NCBI GenBank assembly: GCA_040882465.1
Contig: JBBEBG010000026.1
Coordinates: 308,943-372,942, forward strand
DNA length: 64,000 bases
Reading direction: 5' to 3'
Source of the DNA: Gemmatimonadota bacterium
GTDB taxonomy: Bacteria > Gemmatimonadota > Gemmatimonadetes > Longimicrobiales > Gaopeijiaceae
Position numbers and translations under genes: made by a program. Positions 56,763 through 64,000 of this stretch are shown piece by piece (position 1 is the stretch's first letter; every line of letters starts with the position of its first letter). The notes under the pieces are model-generated. The model made no database searches, was not told where the DNA came from, and worked only from the letters and a program-made list of their open reading frames with translations.

Positions 56763-57197
56763 ATGCCTTACCCGGAACCCCTCGTCGCCCCGATGCGCCA
56801 GGAGCTGGTCCGCCTCGGATTTCGCGAGCTTCGCTCGCCCGATGAAGTGGACACCGTCCTCGAAAACGTCTCGGATCCTCTTCTCGTGGTCGTGAACTCG
56901 GTTTGCGGCTGCGCCGCCGGTGCCATGCGCCCGGGTGTGGCCCTCTCCCTCCAGGGGGAGCCCACCCCACCGGCACTGACCACCGTGTTCGCCGGTCAGG
57001 ACCTCGAGGCGACGGCCCGCGCGCGGGAGTACTTCGTCGGTTATCCCCCGTCTTCCCCCTCGATCGCGCTTCTCAAGGGAGGAGAGCTCGTCTGGATGCT
57101 GGAGCGGCATCAGATCGAGGGCCGGGGCCCGCAGCAGATCGCCGCGACGCTCAAGGACGCTTACCGGGAGCACTGCGACACCGCGACTCCCGCCTGA
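56763..57197 (+). CDS. Bacilliredoxin BrxA/BrxB family protein
   Basis: 144 residues beginning MPYPEPLVAPMRQELVRLGF, with LLVVVNSVCGCAAGAMRPGV carrying C48-G-C50, the active site of YphP/YqiW bacilliredoxins. VFAGQDLEATARAREYFVGY and PSSPSIALLKGGELVWMLER complete the family. These proteins remove bacillithiol from thiolated proteins. The ATG has GGAGAAATC directly ahead. Bacillithiol synthesis genes are not in the window, so thiol specificity is family-based. It leads a short unit with 57219-57635. Confidence 0.9.
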   Translation: MPYPEPLVAPMRQELVRLGFRELRSPDEVDTVLENVSDPLLVVVNSVCGCAAGAMRPGVALSLQGEPTPPALTTVFAGQDLEATARAREYFVGYPPSSPSIALLKGGELVWMLERHQIEGRGPQQIAATLKDAYREHCDTATPA

Positions 57198-57218
57198 TTC
57201 CTCCCCCGGGGAGTGCCG

Positions 57219-57635
57219 ATGGAAGAGGATCGCAAGAACAGTCGTCGCGAGCGCCTTCAGGCGGGGATCGCGGAGCTGGAGGCCAAGCTCGGCGAGCTCC
57301 GTGCCCGGGCCCGCAGGGCCGAAGCCGACATCCGGGTTCGCCTTCAGGACGAAGAATCCGACCTCCGGAAGCGCCTGGACGAAGCTCGTGAACGACTTAA
57401 GGAGCTCAAAGAAGCATCCGAAGATGGATGGGAAGAAGTGAAGTCGGGCTTCGAGAAGCTCTGGACCGACGTCCGCGCGGCCTGGGAGCGGACGGGCCCG
57501 AGCCGCACTCAGCCCTCCGGAGCCTCGGCGGCCGAACCCGGGGGGGCCGGGACGTCTCCGCCCGCCGATACGGGGGCCGGTCCGGCCCCCGCCGGCCCTG
57601 CGCCCGGCGCGACCCCGCCACGCAGAGCCGAATAG
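57219..57635 (+). CDS. Coiled-coil protein with Pro/Ala-rich tail
   Basis: 138 residues from ATG 57219 behind GGGGAG. Residues 15-95 form long charged heptads (ERLQAGIAELEAKLGELRAR, EESDLRKRLDEARERLKELK), a clear coiled coil; the C-terminal 45 residues are Gly/Pro/Ala-rich and probably disordered. No signal, membrane or catalytic motif. It follows the bacilliredoxin gene by 21 bases. Function not recognised. Confidence 0.65.
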   Translation: MEEDRKNSRRERLQAGIAELEAKLGELRARARRAEADIRVRLQDEESDLRKRLDEARERLKELKEASEDGWEEVKSGFEKLWTDVRAAWERTGPSRTQPSGASAAEPGGAGTSPPADTGAGPAPAGPAPGATPPRRAE

Positions 57636-57698
57636 CCGGGGTTCTCGGACAAACGGTCCCCTCGACCTTCGGGGCCCCTCCTCCGTCCCCGGGCGGGA

Positions 57699-58427
57699 CT
57701 ACTCCGCTGCGCGCCCCTGCTCCCGGAGGGCCCGGAATCTCCTTTTTTTCCGCTCCCGCGCCTGGCGATCCGTCTCCCCGGGGAGCCGAACTTTCACTTC
57801 CACCGCACCCATGCAGGCGAGCCCGGTCACTCTGAGAACCGGGCCTTCCCCCGGCGTCACCCCGGATGCCTCGGCGTCATCCTCGAAAGCACCCATGACC
57901 GCGAAGCCCGAGGTCTCGACGTGAAGCTCGGGCGGGACGGTGATCTCAACCGCTCCCATCACCGCGACCGCGTGGATGTGCGTGACGCCGGGCCCGAACC
58001 GGGCGTCGCGGAAGTCGAGCTCGATCCCACCCTGGATCGCGATCGCCGAGATCCTTTTCGCGGGGATCCAGCTTCCTTTGCGGGAACGCCCGCTCCAGAA
58101 GGCAAGGCTGAGCTCACGCTCCGGCACCTGCGAGGAGTCCACGCGGGCGATCCGGGACTGGGTCGTCGCGGCGGGAAGCCGGCTTCCCATCCAGCCCGCC
58201 CCCGCCGCCACGGACGACGGAGTCATCGCCTTCGGGTCCAGATTCGCCAGGTCCAGCCCTTCGAGGAGCCCGCGCAGCTCCGCGTCCGTGCGGGCGCGGT
58301 TCGCGACCTCGAGACGTCGTTCGAGCTCGTGGACTTCCAGCTGATCCCGTGCGAAGGCTTCGCAGAGCGCGTCGATCACCCACTGCCGGCGGGTGATGGG
58401 TGTTCCGTCTGCCGGATTCTCCTCCAC
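57699..58427 (-). CDS. DUF1707 and LiaF-like C-terminal domain protein
   Basis: 242 residues from GTG 58427, with GGGGGAAG ahead. The N-terminal DUF1707 helix (ALCEAFARDQLEVHELERRL) is followed by AFWSGRSRKGSWIPAKRISA and IAIQGGIELDFRDARF, HAVAVMGAVEITVPPELHVE and TGLACMGAVEVKVR, the stacked beta ladder of LiaF/DUF2154 domains. Such proteins are linked to cell-wall-active antibiotic sensing. No membrane helix is present here. The frame extends to 58553 but without a start context. It is convergent with the coiled-coil gene. Confidence 0.8.
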   Translation of the reverse strand: MEENPADGTPITRRQWVIDALCEAFARDQLEVHELERRLEVANRARTDAELRGLLEGLDLANLDPKAMTPSSVAAGAGWMGSRLPAATTQSRIARVDSSQVPERELSLAFWSGRSRKGSWIPAKRISAIAIQGGIELDFRDARFGPGVTHIHAVAVMGAVEITVPPELHVETSGFAVMGAFEDDAEASGVTPGEGPVLRVTGLACMGAVEVKVRLPGETDRQARERKKRRFRALREQGRAAE

Positions 58428-58689
58428 GCGCTTCCCCCGTGTAACGTGGCGACGGGCTCCACCCCCACATTCTCCGTGAGGGCCGAGCGACGCAATGTGG
58501 CGATCCCGCCTCGAAAATTCGAGAGTTTCGGTGTGCGCCGACCCACCTACCACTCAGGTAAACAAAGGTTTCTCGCCCGCGCCAGCGCTTTGCCCTCTCC
58601 TGGCCCGGGATCCTCGCGCCTTTCTCGATGGTACGAAATGTGCAGTGATCGACTTTCGCAGGCATCCTTTCAACCAGGAGGAACCCCGG

Positions 58690-58866
58690 ATGCGCGGCAA
58701 CAACGTCACACTTCCTCTCCTCGGCGCGGCGGTCGTGACCGTCGGCGCCCTCCTGGTGCAGCTCGCCAGGAAGCCGGATCCTCGGCCCGTCGCCAAGGTC
58801 CAGGAGAGGGCCACCGCCACGGTGGAGAAGGCATTTCTGGAACGGTTACGGGAGCGGGGCCTCTGA
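58690..58866 (+). CDS. Small single-span membrane protein
   Basis: 58 residues from ATG 58690, with AGGAGGAAC just upstream. TLPLLGAAVVTVGALLVQL forms one hydrophobic span, followed by a basic KPDPRPVAK segment and a helical tail. It ends four bases before the convergent unknown gene. No family recognised; the strong ribosome-binding site supports translation. Confidence 0.6.
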   Translation: MRGNNVTLPLLGAAVVTVGALLVQLARKPDPRPVAKVQERATATVEKAFLERLRERGL

Positions 58867-58869
58867 ACT

Positions 58870-59505
58870 TCACTTTCGTCCGAATCTGAAGCTGTCCCCC
58901 ACTCGCCGGACCCACCAGTTGAAGCGCCGCTCCAGCACGGGGTGAACCCGGGCGGCGGCCGGCGCCAGCACTTCCCTCGCGACTTCGGCCGCTCGCGCCC
59001 TCTCCGCCGCGTTTTCCCAGAGGTGCGCGTGTCGGAGTTGGTCCAAAGCTTCGGAGAGCGCGATCCGCTGCACGACCGCGTCCGCCGTCACCAGGCCCTC
59101 CAACAGCTCCCCGTCGTCGTCCGGGCCCGTCGCTCCTCCCCAGGACACGTCGGGTAAGGCCGTCCACAAGGCGAAGGCGGATTCACCGAGGACTTCCTCG
59201 GCAACTGTCGCGGACACGCTCAGGGCGGGGTCGCGGCTCTCGGCGAGCGCACCGGCCGCGAGCGCATCGGGGTCCCCTTCCTCGAGGTCCTGGAGAAGGA
59301 TCAAGACAACGCGCCCGGGATGGAGATAGGCCGGGTCCTGGTCGGATGAAAGTGTCGAAAAGGGGGAGTCTCGGAGCGCCATAGCGGCCCGGTGAGCCTT
59401 TACGACGCGCTCTAGACCGGGTTCCGAAACGCCCCGCTCAGAGGCCGCCCGGACGAGCCGCTCCTCCATCCTCTGGCCGCGCGCGCCGGGAGCCTGACCA
59501 CTCAC
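58870..59505 (-). CDS. Hypothetical helical protein
   Basis: 211 residues, mainly helical. Segments such as QDPAYLHPGRVVLILLQDLE and RIALSEALDQLRHAHLWENA loosely resemble RelA/SpoT-like HD-domain helices, but the catalytic His-Asp pair cannot be placed, so I treat the resemblance as weak. SFRFGRK ends the protein. There is no signal or membrane segment. It is convergent with the small membrane gene and stands 70 bases from the hydrolase gene that ends at 59576. Confidence 0.6.
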   Translation of the reverse strand: MSGQAPGARGQRMEERLVRAASERGVSEPGLERVVKAHRAAMALRDSPFSTLSSDQDPAYLHPGRVVLILLQDLEEGDPDALAAGALAESRDPALSVSATVAEEVLGESAFALWTALPDVSWGGATGPDDDGELLEGLVTADAVVQRIALSEALDQLRHAHLWENAAERARAAEVAREVLAPAAARVHPVLERRFNWWVRRVGDSFRFGRK

Positions 59506-59575
59506 GGTGCTCCCGGGCGCCTCCGCTCTCGCGCCCTTCCCCCGGTGCTCGAGGATCGCACCTTCCAGTCCGCCC

Positions 59576-60427
59576 TCACCTTTCCGTGAGAAGGTGGCGG
59601 CGGAAGTGGCCGCGCGTCATCTCCACGACCCGATCGAGCCTCGGATTCGAGCCGTCGAAGGGATGCTTCGCCTCGAAGGTGTGACCGGACGGCGACACGA
59701 CCTCCAGCTCCGCCGCCGGATTCGCGCGGCTCAGTCGGCGCGCGTCTTCAACGGCGACCGTTTCGTCCTCTTCGCCGTGAATGATGAGCCAGGGAAGCGT
59801 TCCAAGCTCCGCGCCCGCCCGCACGACATCCAGGCGCTCCCGGTTCTTTTCGAAGTCCTCCAAGAGACCGAGGCCCAGGGGAAGCCTCTGACCGGTCCGG
59901 CTGTTCATGGCATGGATCCTCCCTTCCCGCCGCCACTCCGTCTTCTGCTCCTCCGTCCAGCGGCCGAACTCGGCGACGGCAGCCCAGGTGACGAGGGCGT
60001 CGAGCCGCCCCCCTCCCTCGGTGAAGGCGCGCGCGGCGAGGACTGCCACGCCGCCACCCCTGGAGTGCCCTACGAGTCCGACTTTCCGGGGCGGCGCGGG
60101 GACGAGTTCGCCTTCCCGGACCTTTGCAAGTACGCCGGCCAACTCGGCCACTTCTCGGCTGAGGGTGTTCCGCTCGAAGGCTTCGAGGCGGGTGAAATTC
60201 AGGAAGTCGTCCCCGATCCCGTTCAGCGAAAAGTTGAAGGAAACCACCGCGTGTCCGTCGGCCACGAGGGTTTCGCATAAGAAAGGGAAGAACCCCCAGT
60301 CCTTGAATCCCTTGAACCCATGCGCGACGACGACTGCACTTTTCGGCGGAGGTCCTTCGGGAAGACGCAGATCCCCCCGGATCTCCTCCCCGTCTTCAGC
60401 GGGAAGCGTGAAGGTCCGCTGGATCAC
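59576..60427 (-). CDS. Alpha/beta hydrolase, dienelactone-hydrolase-like
   Basis: 283 residues. KSAVVVAHGFKGFKDWGFFP gives the oxyanion block, KVGLVGHSRGGGVAVLAARA the nucleophile elbow, and LIIHGEEDETVAVEDARRLS and SPSGHTFEAKHPFDGSNP the acid and His. A cytoplasmic serine hydrolase; substrate unknown. GTG 60427 overlaps the stop of the adenosyltransferase gene (GTGA) and has AAGGAGG ahead, preferred to the longer GTG at 60445. It is last of a three-gene chain 61262-59576. Confidence 0.8.
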   Translation of the reverse strand: MIQRTFTLPAEDGEEIRGDLRLPEGPPPKSAVVVAHGFKGFKDWGFFPFLCETLVADGHAVVSFNFSLNGIGDDFLNFTRLEAFERNTLSREVAELAGVLAKVREGELVPAPPRKVGLVGHSRGGGVAVLAARAFTEGGGRLDALVTWAAVAEFGRWTEEQKTEWRREGRIHAMNSRTGQRLPLGLGLLEDFEKNRERLDVVRAGAELGTLPWLIIHGEEDETVAVEDARRLSRANPAAELEVVSPSGHTFEAKHPFDGSNPRLDRVVEMTRGHFRRHLLTER

Positions 60428-60987
60428 CCCTCCTCCTTCTTCCACTCCACCTCGGCCGCTCCGGCCTCGGCACTTTCGAGCCGCGCCAGAACAAAGAGGA
60501 GGTCGGAGAGTCGGTTCAGATAGCGCACCACGACCACGGCGTCTTCATCGCCATCGCGGAGGAGGGGAACGGTTGCACGCTCGGCCCGGCGGCAAACGGT
60601 GCGGCAGACATGCAGTTCCGCGGCGCCCGGGCTCCCCCCGGGGAGGATGAAGGCGCGAAGGGGTGCGAGCCGGGCCTCGGCCTCGTCCATCCATTCTTCC
60701 ATCTCGGGGATGCGCGATTCGGGGAGGAGGGGAAGCTCGGGCCGGTGGCGGCCCTCCCGTGCAGGCGGAGCTGCAAGATGCGCCCCAAGCGAAAAGAGAT
60801 CGTGCTGAACGGCGGCGAGGCGGTCCCGGCTCGAGGCAACGCGCACACTTCCGAGCGCTCGGCCCAGAAATGCGTTCAGCTCGTCCACGGCGCCGTACGC
60901 TTCGACGCGCGGGTGATCCTTCGCGACGCGACCCCCGCCGAAAAGCGCGGTCTCTCCGGCGTCTCCGGTGCGGGTGTAGATCTTCAC
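60424..60987 (-). CDS. Cobalamin adenosyltransferase, PduO type
   Basis: 187 residues: MKIYTRTGDAGETALFGGGR is the ATP-binding start of PduO-type corrinoid adenosyltransferases, followed by EAYGAVDELNAFLGRAL and CRRAERATVPL with RYLNRLSDLLFVLAR. It converts cob(I)alamin to adenosylcobalamin. The ATG overlaps the upstream stop by four bases, and its own stop is shared with the GTG of the hydrolase gene. A BtuF-like protein elsewhere in the window may relate to cobalamin use, but no synthesis genes are present. Confidence 0.92.
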   Translation of the reverse strand: MKIYTRTGDAGETALFGGGRVAKDHPRVEAYGAVDELNAFLGRALGSVRVASSRDRLAAVQHDLFSLGAHLAAPPAREGRHRPELPLLPESRIPEMEEWMDEAEARLAPLRAFILPGGSPGAAELHVCRTVCRRAERATVPLLRDGDEDAVVVVRYLNRLSDLLFVLARLESAEAGAAEVEWKKEEG

Positions 60988-61262
60988 AGAAGCCGCGTCA
61001 TCCGCCGGAGCGCCTGCGCTTTCTCCACGAACGCCGTGCCCTCCTCGATCAGCGACTTCCCTTCCTTCGGGGGAGGGGGGGGTGGCTCGCCGGGCGTCAG
61101 GAGCTCTCGGATGTCGAGGAGGATCTCCAGGCGGATCTGGTCGCGCTGGAATTGGAAGTCGAGGCGCCCCATTTCCTGTGCGTCGCCCCGGCCTTTCGCC
61201 TGTTCAAAGGCCTCCCGGTACGCACCCTCGAGGCTCGCCAGGATTCGTTCGCGATGGCGCAT
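60984..61262 (-). CDS. Small helical hypothetical protein
   Basis: 92 residues, helical and charged (RILASLEGAYREAFEQAKGR, FQFQRDQIRLEILLDIRELL) with a proline run (GEPPPPPPKEG) and a helical end KAQALRRMTRLL. No membrane or catalytic motif. Its stop overlaps the adenosyltransferase ATG by four bases; ATG 61262 is 15 bases downstream of the upstream hydrolase gene stop. Family not recognised. Confidence 0.65.
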   Translation of the reverse strand: MRHRERILASLEGAYREAFEQAKGRGDAQEMGRLDFQFQRDQIRLEILLDIRELLTPGEPPPPPPKEGKSLIEEGTAFVEKAQALRRMTRLL

Positions 61263-61277
61263 GATTGCTTCCGGTTC

Positions 61278-61937
61278 TCAGCTGGATCCGGTTCGGCTCG
61301 CCTGAGGCCTGGGAAAAGCCTCGGCGCCGGGTCCTACGGTGAAGTACTCCTCCACGATGGATTGGAGTTCCTCGAAATGATCGTGGAAATAATGGTCCGA
61401 TTGGGGGATACGCACGAGTGTGATCGGTCCGCCCGTCGCACGCACCCAGTCCTCCACCTCGCTCCCGCTTCCGAATTCGTCGTTTTCTCCCTGCACGACC
61501 AAAAGGGGGTTATCGAGCCCGGCGAGGTCGGGAAATCCGAGATTCCGTAGGGGAAGCCCCAGGCCGAGCAGTCCCTTCACCCTCTCCTCGCGCGCGCCGA
61601 CAGTGAGCCCGACCCGCGAGCCGAAAGAAAAGCCACCCACGAGGAGGGGAAGATCGGGGTGCCGGTCCTCGAGCCAGTCCAACGCCGCCTCGACGTCCTC
61701 TTCCTCCCCGGTTCCTCCTCCGTAGAGACCCGTACTCGTGCCTACCCCGCGAAAGTTGAAGCGCAGCACCTCGAAGCCGGCCGCGCAGAGCGCCTGAGCG
61801 CTTCGGAAGACCGCCTTGGTGTGCATCGTGCCCCCATGCTGGGGATGCGGATGGCAGAGGACCGCCGCGCCACGGAGTGGCGGACTGCCCGGGCGGAGGT
61901 GCCCCTCGAGGTGGCCGTGCGAGACGGGGATCTTCAT
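61278..61937 (-). CDS. Alpha/beta hydrolase (HPHPQHGGTM type)
   Basis: 219 residues from ATG 61937 (MKIPVSHGHLEGHLRPG). The oxyanion segment AVLCHPHPQHGGTMHTKAVF, RFNFRGVGTSTGLYGGGTGE, elbow LLVGGFSFGSRVGLT, and PLLVVQGENDEF with the final PQSDHYFHDHFEEL are the hallmarks of a conserved bacterial hydrolase group. Cytoplasmic; substrate unknown. The longer frame to 62006 adds no recognisable sequence. It heads the chain leading to the adenosyltransferase and second hydrolase. Confidence 0.83.
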   Translation of the reverse strand: MKIPVSHGHLEGHLRPGSPPLRGAAVLCHPHPQHGGTMHTKAVFRSAQALCAAGFEVLRFNFRGVGTSTGLYGGGTGEEEDVEAALDWLEDRHPDLPLLVGGFSFGSRVGLTVGAREERVKGLLGLGLPLRNLGFPDLAGLDNPLLVVQGENDEFGSGSEVEDWVRATGGPITLVRIPQSDHYFHDHFEELQSIVEEYFTVGPGAEAFPRPQASRTGSS

Positions 61938-62133
61938 GTCCTGCAACTTCAGGAACTGGAGGCGCCCTGTCCACCGTGGGGTGACGATGCGGCGGGTCGC
62001 GGACATGCGACGTGCTGCCGACGCGCGTCCGGTCCTTTCCTACCAGAAAAATTGCGCGGGCTCCCGAGGCCGACCCTTCGCCACGAGCGCCCGCAATTCA
62101 CCTTCGCACTTCGGTTTCCCGCTTTCCTCGACT

Positions 62134-62217
62134 ACGCCGTCCCGCTTCGCTCTCACGCCGTCCCGCTTCGCTCTCACGCCGTCCCGCTTCGCTCTCACGC
62201 CGTCCCGCTTCGCCCTC
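62134..62217. repeat. Four tandem copies of a 21-base unit
   Basis: ACGCCGTCCCGCTTCGCTCTC is repeated four times (62134, 62155, 62176, 62197), the last differing at one base. It lies in the 313-base space (61938-62250) between two leftward genes; the rest of that space has no gene. The unit could encode TPSRFAL in one rightward frame, but no start context supports it. Confidence 0.9.
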
Positions 62218-62250
62218 AGCTCCTGTTGGGCTCTCCCGCGCGGCGGCGGA

Positions 62251-62790
62251 TCAGCCCCTCAGGCGATACATGGCTCCGACGTTGAGCGTCGCGGCACCCT
62301 CACCAATGTCGCCGTAGATCGCCCAGCTGTCGTTGACGAAGTAACGAAGCCCGGCGCGGCCGATGAAGTAGAGCTCACTGTCGGAGCAGTCGTAAGCGAA
62401 TCCCTCATTGTCGCAGTTGATGATGGCATAGCCGAGACCGAGACCGAGGAAGGGGTCGATCTGATCGTTGTCGAGATTGAAATGATAGTTCGCGGTGACC
62501 CCGACCGGGATGTACGAAACGCTCGCGTCCCCGAGTGGGAAGTTGTCATCCCACGAGTAGTACTCGAGGCCGGCCTGAATTCCCAAAACGCCATTCCCAA
62601 GCTCGGGAAGATCCGTCCACGCCCACTCGAACCGGCCGCCGAAGGCGAGGGAAGCGTCGCCGATCCCGCCGATGCCAATGGTGGGCCCGATGTCCGTGTA
62701 CCCAACTGCAAAGCCCTGCGCCGCGACTGGTTGAGTCCCTATCCCGATCATGACTGCGAGTGCCAGCGCACCGACCAAGTTCCGAACCAT
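62251..62790 (-). CDS. Outer-membrane beta-barrel protein
   Basis: 179 residues with signal peptide (VGALALAVMIGIGTQPVAAQ). The mature part is a chain of amphipathic strands (DASLAFGGRFEWAWTDL, VLGIQAGLEYYSWDDNF, PFLGLGLGYAIINCDNEG, ELYFIGRAGLRYFVND) ending LNVGAMYRLRG, typical of eight-stranded OmpA/OmpW-like barrels. Two Cys (NCDNE, DCSDS) flank one loop and may bond. ATG 62790 has GAGGGAG upstream. It is separated from 61937 by the 21-base repeat region. Role unknown. Confidence 0.82.
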   Translation of the reverse strand: MVRNLVGALALAVMIGIGTQPVAAQGFAVGYTDIGPTIGIGGIGDASLAFGGRFEWAWTDLPELGNGVLGIQAGLEYYSWDDNFPLGDASVSYIPVGVTANYHFNLDNDQIDPFLGLGLGYAIINCDNEGFAYDCSDSELYFIGRAGLRYFVNDSWAIYGDIGEGAATLNVGAMYRLRG

Positions 62791-63048
62791 GTTGAATTCT
62801 CCCTCCGATGAATTGTGTGGGAAATGCGGGACGCGCGAGTGATGTCATTCGCGGGCTGCTTTCCCGTTCCGGCCGCCGCCGAACGCTCCGCCGACGCAAG
62901 CGGGCCCCACCATAGTGCCACCCTCCGGGGCGATCAAGGGATTCGAGGAATCCCGGAGTTCCCCATTTTCGTAGGACTTGGATAGCGGATAGCGCCGCGT
63001 GGTCCGGGGCTTCCCCGATTCACTTTCTTTTCACTCGAAGGAGGTCGC

Positions 63049-63363
63049 GTGGAATACACGGAGGCGGTGGTCGCCATGACCGCCATCGTCATAAGCGGAC
63101 TCGTGATCCTCATTCCGGTCGTTGCGCTTTGCGCCCGGTTTGTTCTCCGGCCGCTCATGCAGTCCTTCGCGGAGGCCCGTCGCGATCCGTCGGCGGTGCA
63201 GACCGCGACGCTTCTGGCCCGACGGATGGACTTGCTCGATGCGGAAGTGCAGAGCATCCAATCCACCCTCGGTCGCCTCGAAGAAGCTGAGGAATTTCGG
63301 CGCAAGCTCGCCGAAGGAAAGAGCCATCCGGGGGCGCCTCGGGCAGGCGCAGAGAAGCTCTGA
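63049..63363 (+). CDS. Small membrane protein with coiled coil
   Basis: 104 residues from GTG 63049, with AAGGAGGT seven bases ahead, an ideal ribosome-binding site. One hydrophobic span (AIVISGLVILIPVVALCARF) is followed by a charged helix (AVQTATLLARRMDLLDAEVQ, STLGRLEEAEEFRRKLAEGK). Topology suggests an inner-membrane anchor with a cytoplasmic coiled coil, as in phage-shock-type or scaffold proteins; no family recognised. Confidence 0.7.
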   Translation: MEYTEAVVAMTAIVISGLVILIPVVALCARFVLRPLMQSFAEARRDPSAVQTATLLARRMDLLDAEVQSIQSTLGRLEEAEEFRRKLAEGKSHPGAPRAGAEKL

Positions 63364-63762
63364 GATCTTGAGGTCGAGCCTTCGACGTGCGCGGTCCCAC
63401 CGAGCCCTCGTGATGCGCGAACGAACCTTGGGGGGCCCATCCTCGCGCCGTGAGGTTTCGCAGTCCTGTCCCGCAGATCGTGTCCCGTGTTCGCATCAAG
63501 CAGTCCCACACAGCCATGGACGAGTTGCGGGCGGGGGAAGTGGTGGAGGTCTCGGAGGTGCGGCTAGACGGGTGCTGGACGCCCCTGCCGGCTCCCGTGA
63601 GCCGCGTACTTTGAGTAGCGGTCCATGGATGCCTCGGCACCCCGGGTTCGTGCCTTTCGCGGGCTCCTGAGAAGTCCAAAAACACCCCCGTATCTTGCAG
63701 GGAAGTCACAGTCTTTCCTTCAGGAGTGTCGCAGTCTTTGCTTGGGATGAGGGGGGTGTGAG
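63364..63762. other. Mostly non-coding region ahead of edge gene
   Basis: About 400 bases without a convincing gene. A 54-codon frame (63450-63614, GTG start, MDELRAGEVVEVSEVRLDG inside) is possible but weak. Two 16-base repeats, GTCACAGTCTTTCCTT (63705-63720) and GTCGCAGTCTTTGCTT (63728-63743), differ at two bases and lie ahead of the edge gene, as operators often do. Confidence 0.5.
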
Positions 63763-64000
63763 ATGTTTGGAATTCAGATGGCTGAATACGCTGTTGTCGG
63801 TGCCGGACCGTTGTCGGCTTCGGATGCGGGGATCGCAGAAGATACGGGGTTCGGAGAAGAAACTGGGGTCGGAGAAGATGCGGGGGTCGCAGAAGATACG
63901 GGGGTCGCAGAAGATGCGAGGGTCGCGGACGTTGCGAGTCGCATTCCGGATGTGGCGGATCCCGACCTGGTGGAGGCACTCGGCGACGAGATCGCGACAC
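63763..64000 (+). CDS. Hexapeptide-repeat protein, 3' part cut by window edge
   Basis: The frame opens at ATG 63763, shortly after GGATGAGGGGGG, and stays open to the edge (79 codons). After MFGIQMAEYAVVGAGPLSA there are five perfect-length hexads from Gly23 to Ala52 (GIAEDT, GFGEET, GVGEDA, GVAEDT, GVAEDA), coded by 18-base repeats at 63829-63918, and a sixth decayed unit. Then IPDVADPDLVEALGDEIAT continues as ordinary sequence. Acidic and soluble in the visible part. Family unknown; the opposite strand is also open here, so strand choice is moderate. Confidence 0.5.
   Translation, partial: MFGIQMAEYAVVGAGPLSASDAGIAEDTGFGEETGVGEDAGVAEDTGVAEDARVADVASRIPDVADPDLVEALGDEIAT
63829..63918 (+). repeat. 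18-base tandem repeat, five units
   Basis: Five 18-base units of the form GGG-GTC-GCA-GAA-GAT-ACG with few changes. Being a multiple of three they keep frame and could expand or contract without disrupting the gene. Confidence 0.85.

Noticed and set aside
62134..62217. Possible CRISPR array
   Set aside because: The units are directly adjacent with no spacers and no cas genes are present.
61816..62811. 331-codon rightward frame including TPSRFAL repeats
   Set aside because: It spans the hydrolase gene, the tandem repeat and the barrel gene in antisense; no start context. The repeat alone creates the protein pattern.
62938..62954. Seven-base palindrome GGGATTC/GAATCCC
   Set aside because: Short and isolated; expected by chance at this length in a 64-kb window, with no flanking support.
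63155..64000. Leftward 281-codon frame at the right edge
   Set aside because: It encodes Arg/Pro/Leu-rich low complexity, crosses the end of the 63049 gene in antisense, and lacks any domain. Not excluded fully because the window ends.

Overview
This GC-rich window reads as a bacterial chromosome segment, most probably from a Gemmatimonadota-like organism. That is an inference from a SusC/RagA plus SusD pair, outer-membrane barrel and lipoprotein genes in a high-GC background, two ECF sigma/anti-sigma modules, a SUF-type iron-sulfur operon and many GTG/TTG starts. There is no prophage, CRISPR array, rRNA or plasmid gene; two tRNAs lie side by side.

Layout. 1-3360: leftward operon of an NtrC-type regulator with a degenerate receiver, a TPR protein and a lipoprotein cut by the window edge. 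3452-7826: rightward unknown gene, queE and a Nudix hydrolase, convergent with gyrA. 8004-10385: leftward four-gene operon with 4-base overlaps at each junction (unknown, ECF sigma, zinc anti-sigma, secreted esterase). 10541-18566: DUF6941 protein, CPBP protease, small unknowns, a SufT-like DUF59 protein, phosphofructokinase, an Na+-dependent transporter with a His-rich partner, and a crcB pair. 18676-20936: two tandem secreted beta-propellers. 21090-21237: tRNA-Val and tRNA-Glu. 21351-30776: lipase, FabL-like enoyl reductase, class III aminotransferase, a sigma54-type AAA+ regulator lacking GAFTGA, Ca2+/Na+ exchanger, PolX and LigA. 30904-33820: second ECF module, YbjQ and a PBP4-like carboxypeptidase. 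34811-40558: sufC-sufB-sufD-Rieske-sufS-sufU behind a promoter with a clear Fur box. 40717-45909: dehydrogenase, Eis-like acetyltransferase, thiolase, BtuF-like binding protein and acyl-CoA thioesterase. 46109-47922: two paralogous secreted proteins separated by a decayed duplicate of the thioesterase/BtuF junction. 48182-53205: SusC/SusD pair. 53322-64000: PQQ-type propeller enzyme, DUF1460 lipoprotein, bacilliredoxin, LiaF-like protein, hydrolases, cobalamin adenosyltransferase, a barrel protein and, at the right edge, a truncated gene with an 18-base tandem repeat.

Together the genes describe an aerobic or facultative heterotroph that senses iron (Fur-controlled SUF), imports oligomers or other large substrates (SusCD), oxidises fatty acids (thiolase, thioesterase) and uses several envelope-directed regulators. 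The most unusual structural features are a repeat family with 26-base perfect inverted ends that sits between convergent genes and supplies their stop codons, and a tandem duplication that left a pseudogene pair between two paralogues.
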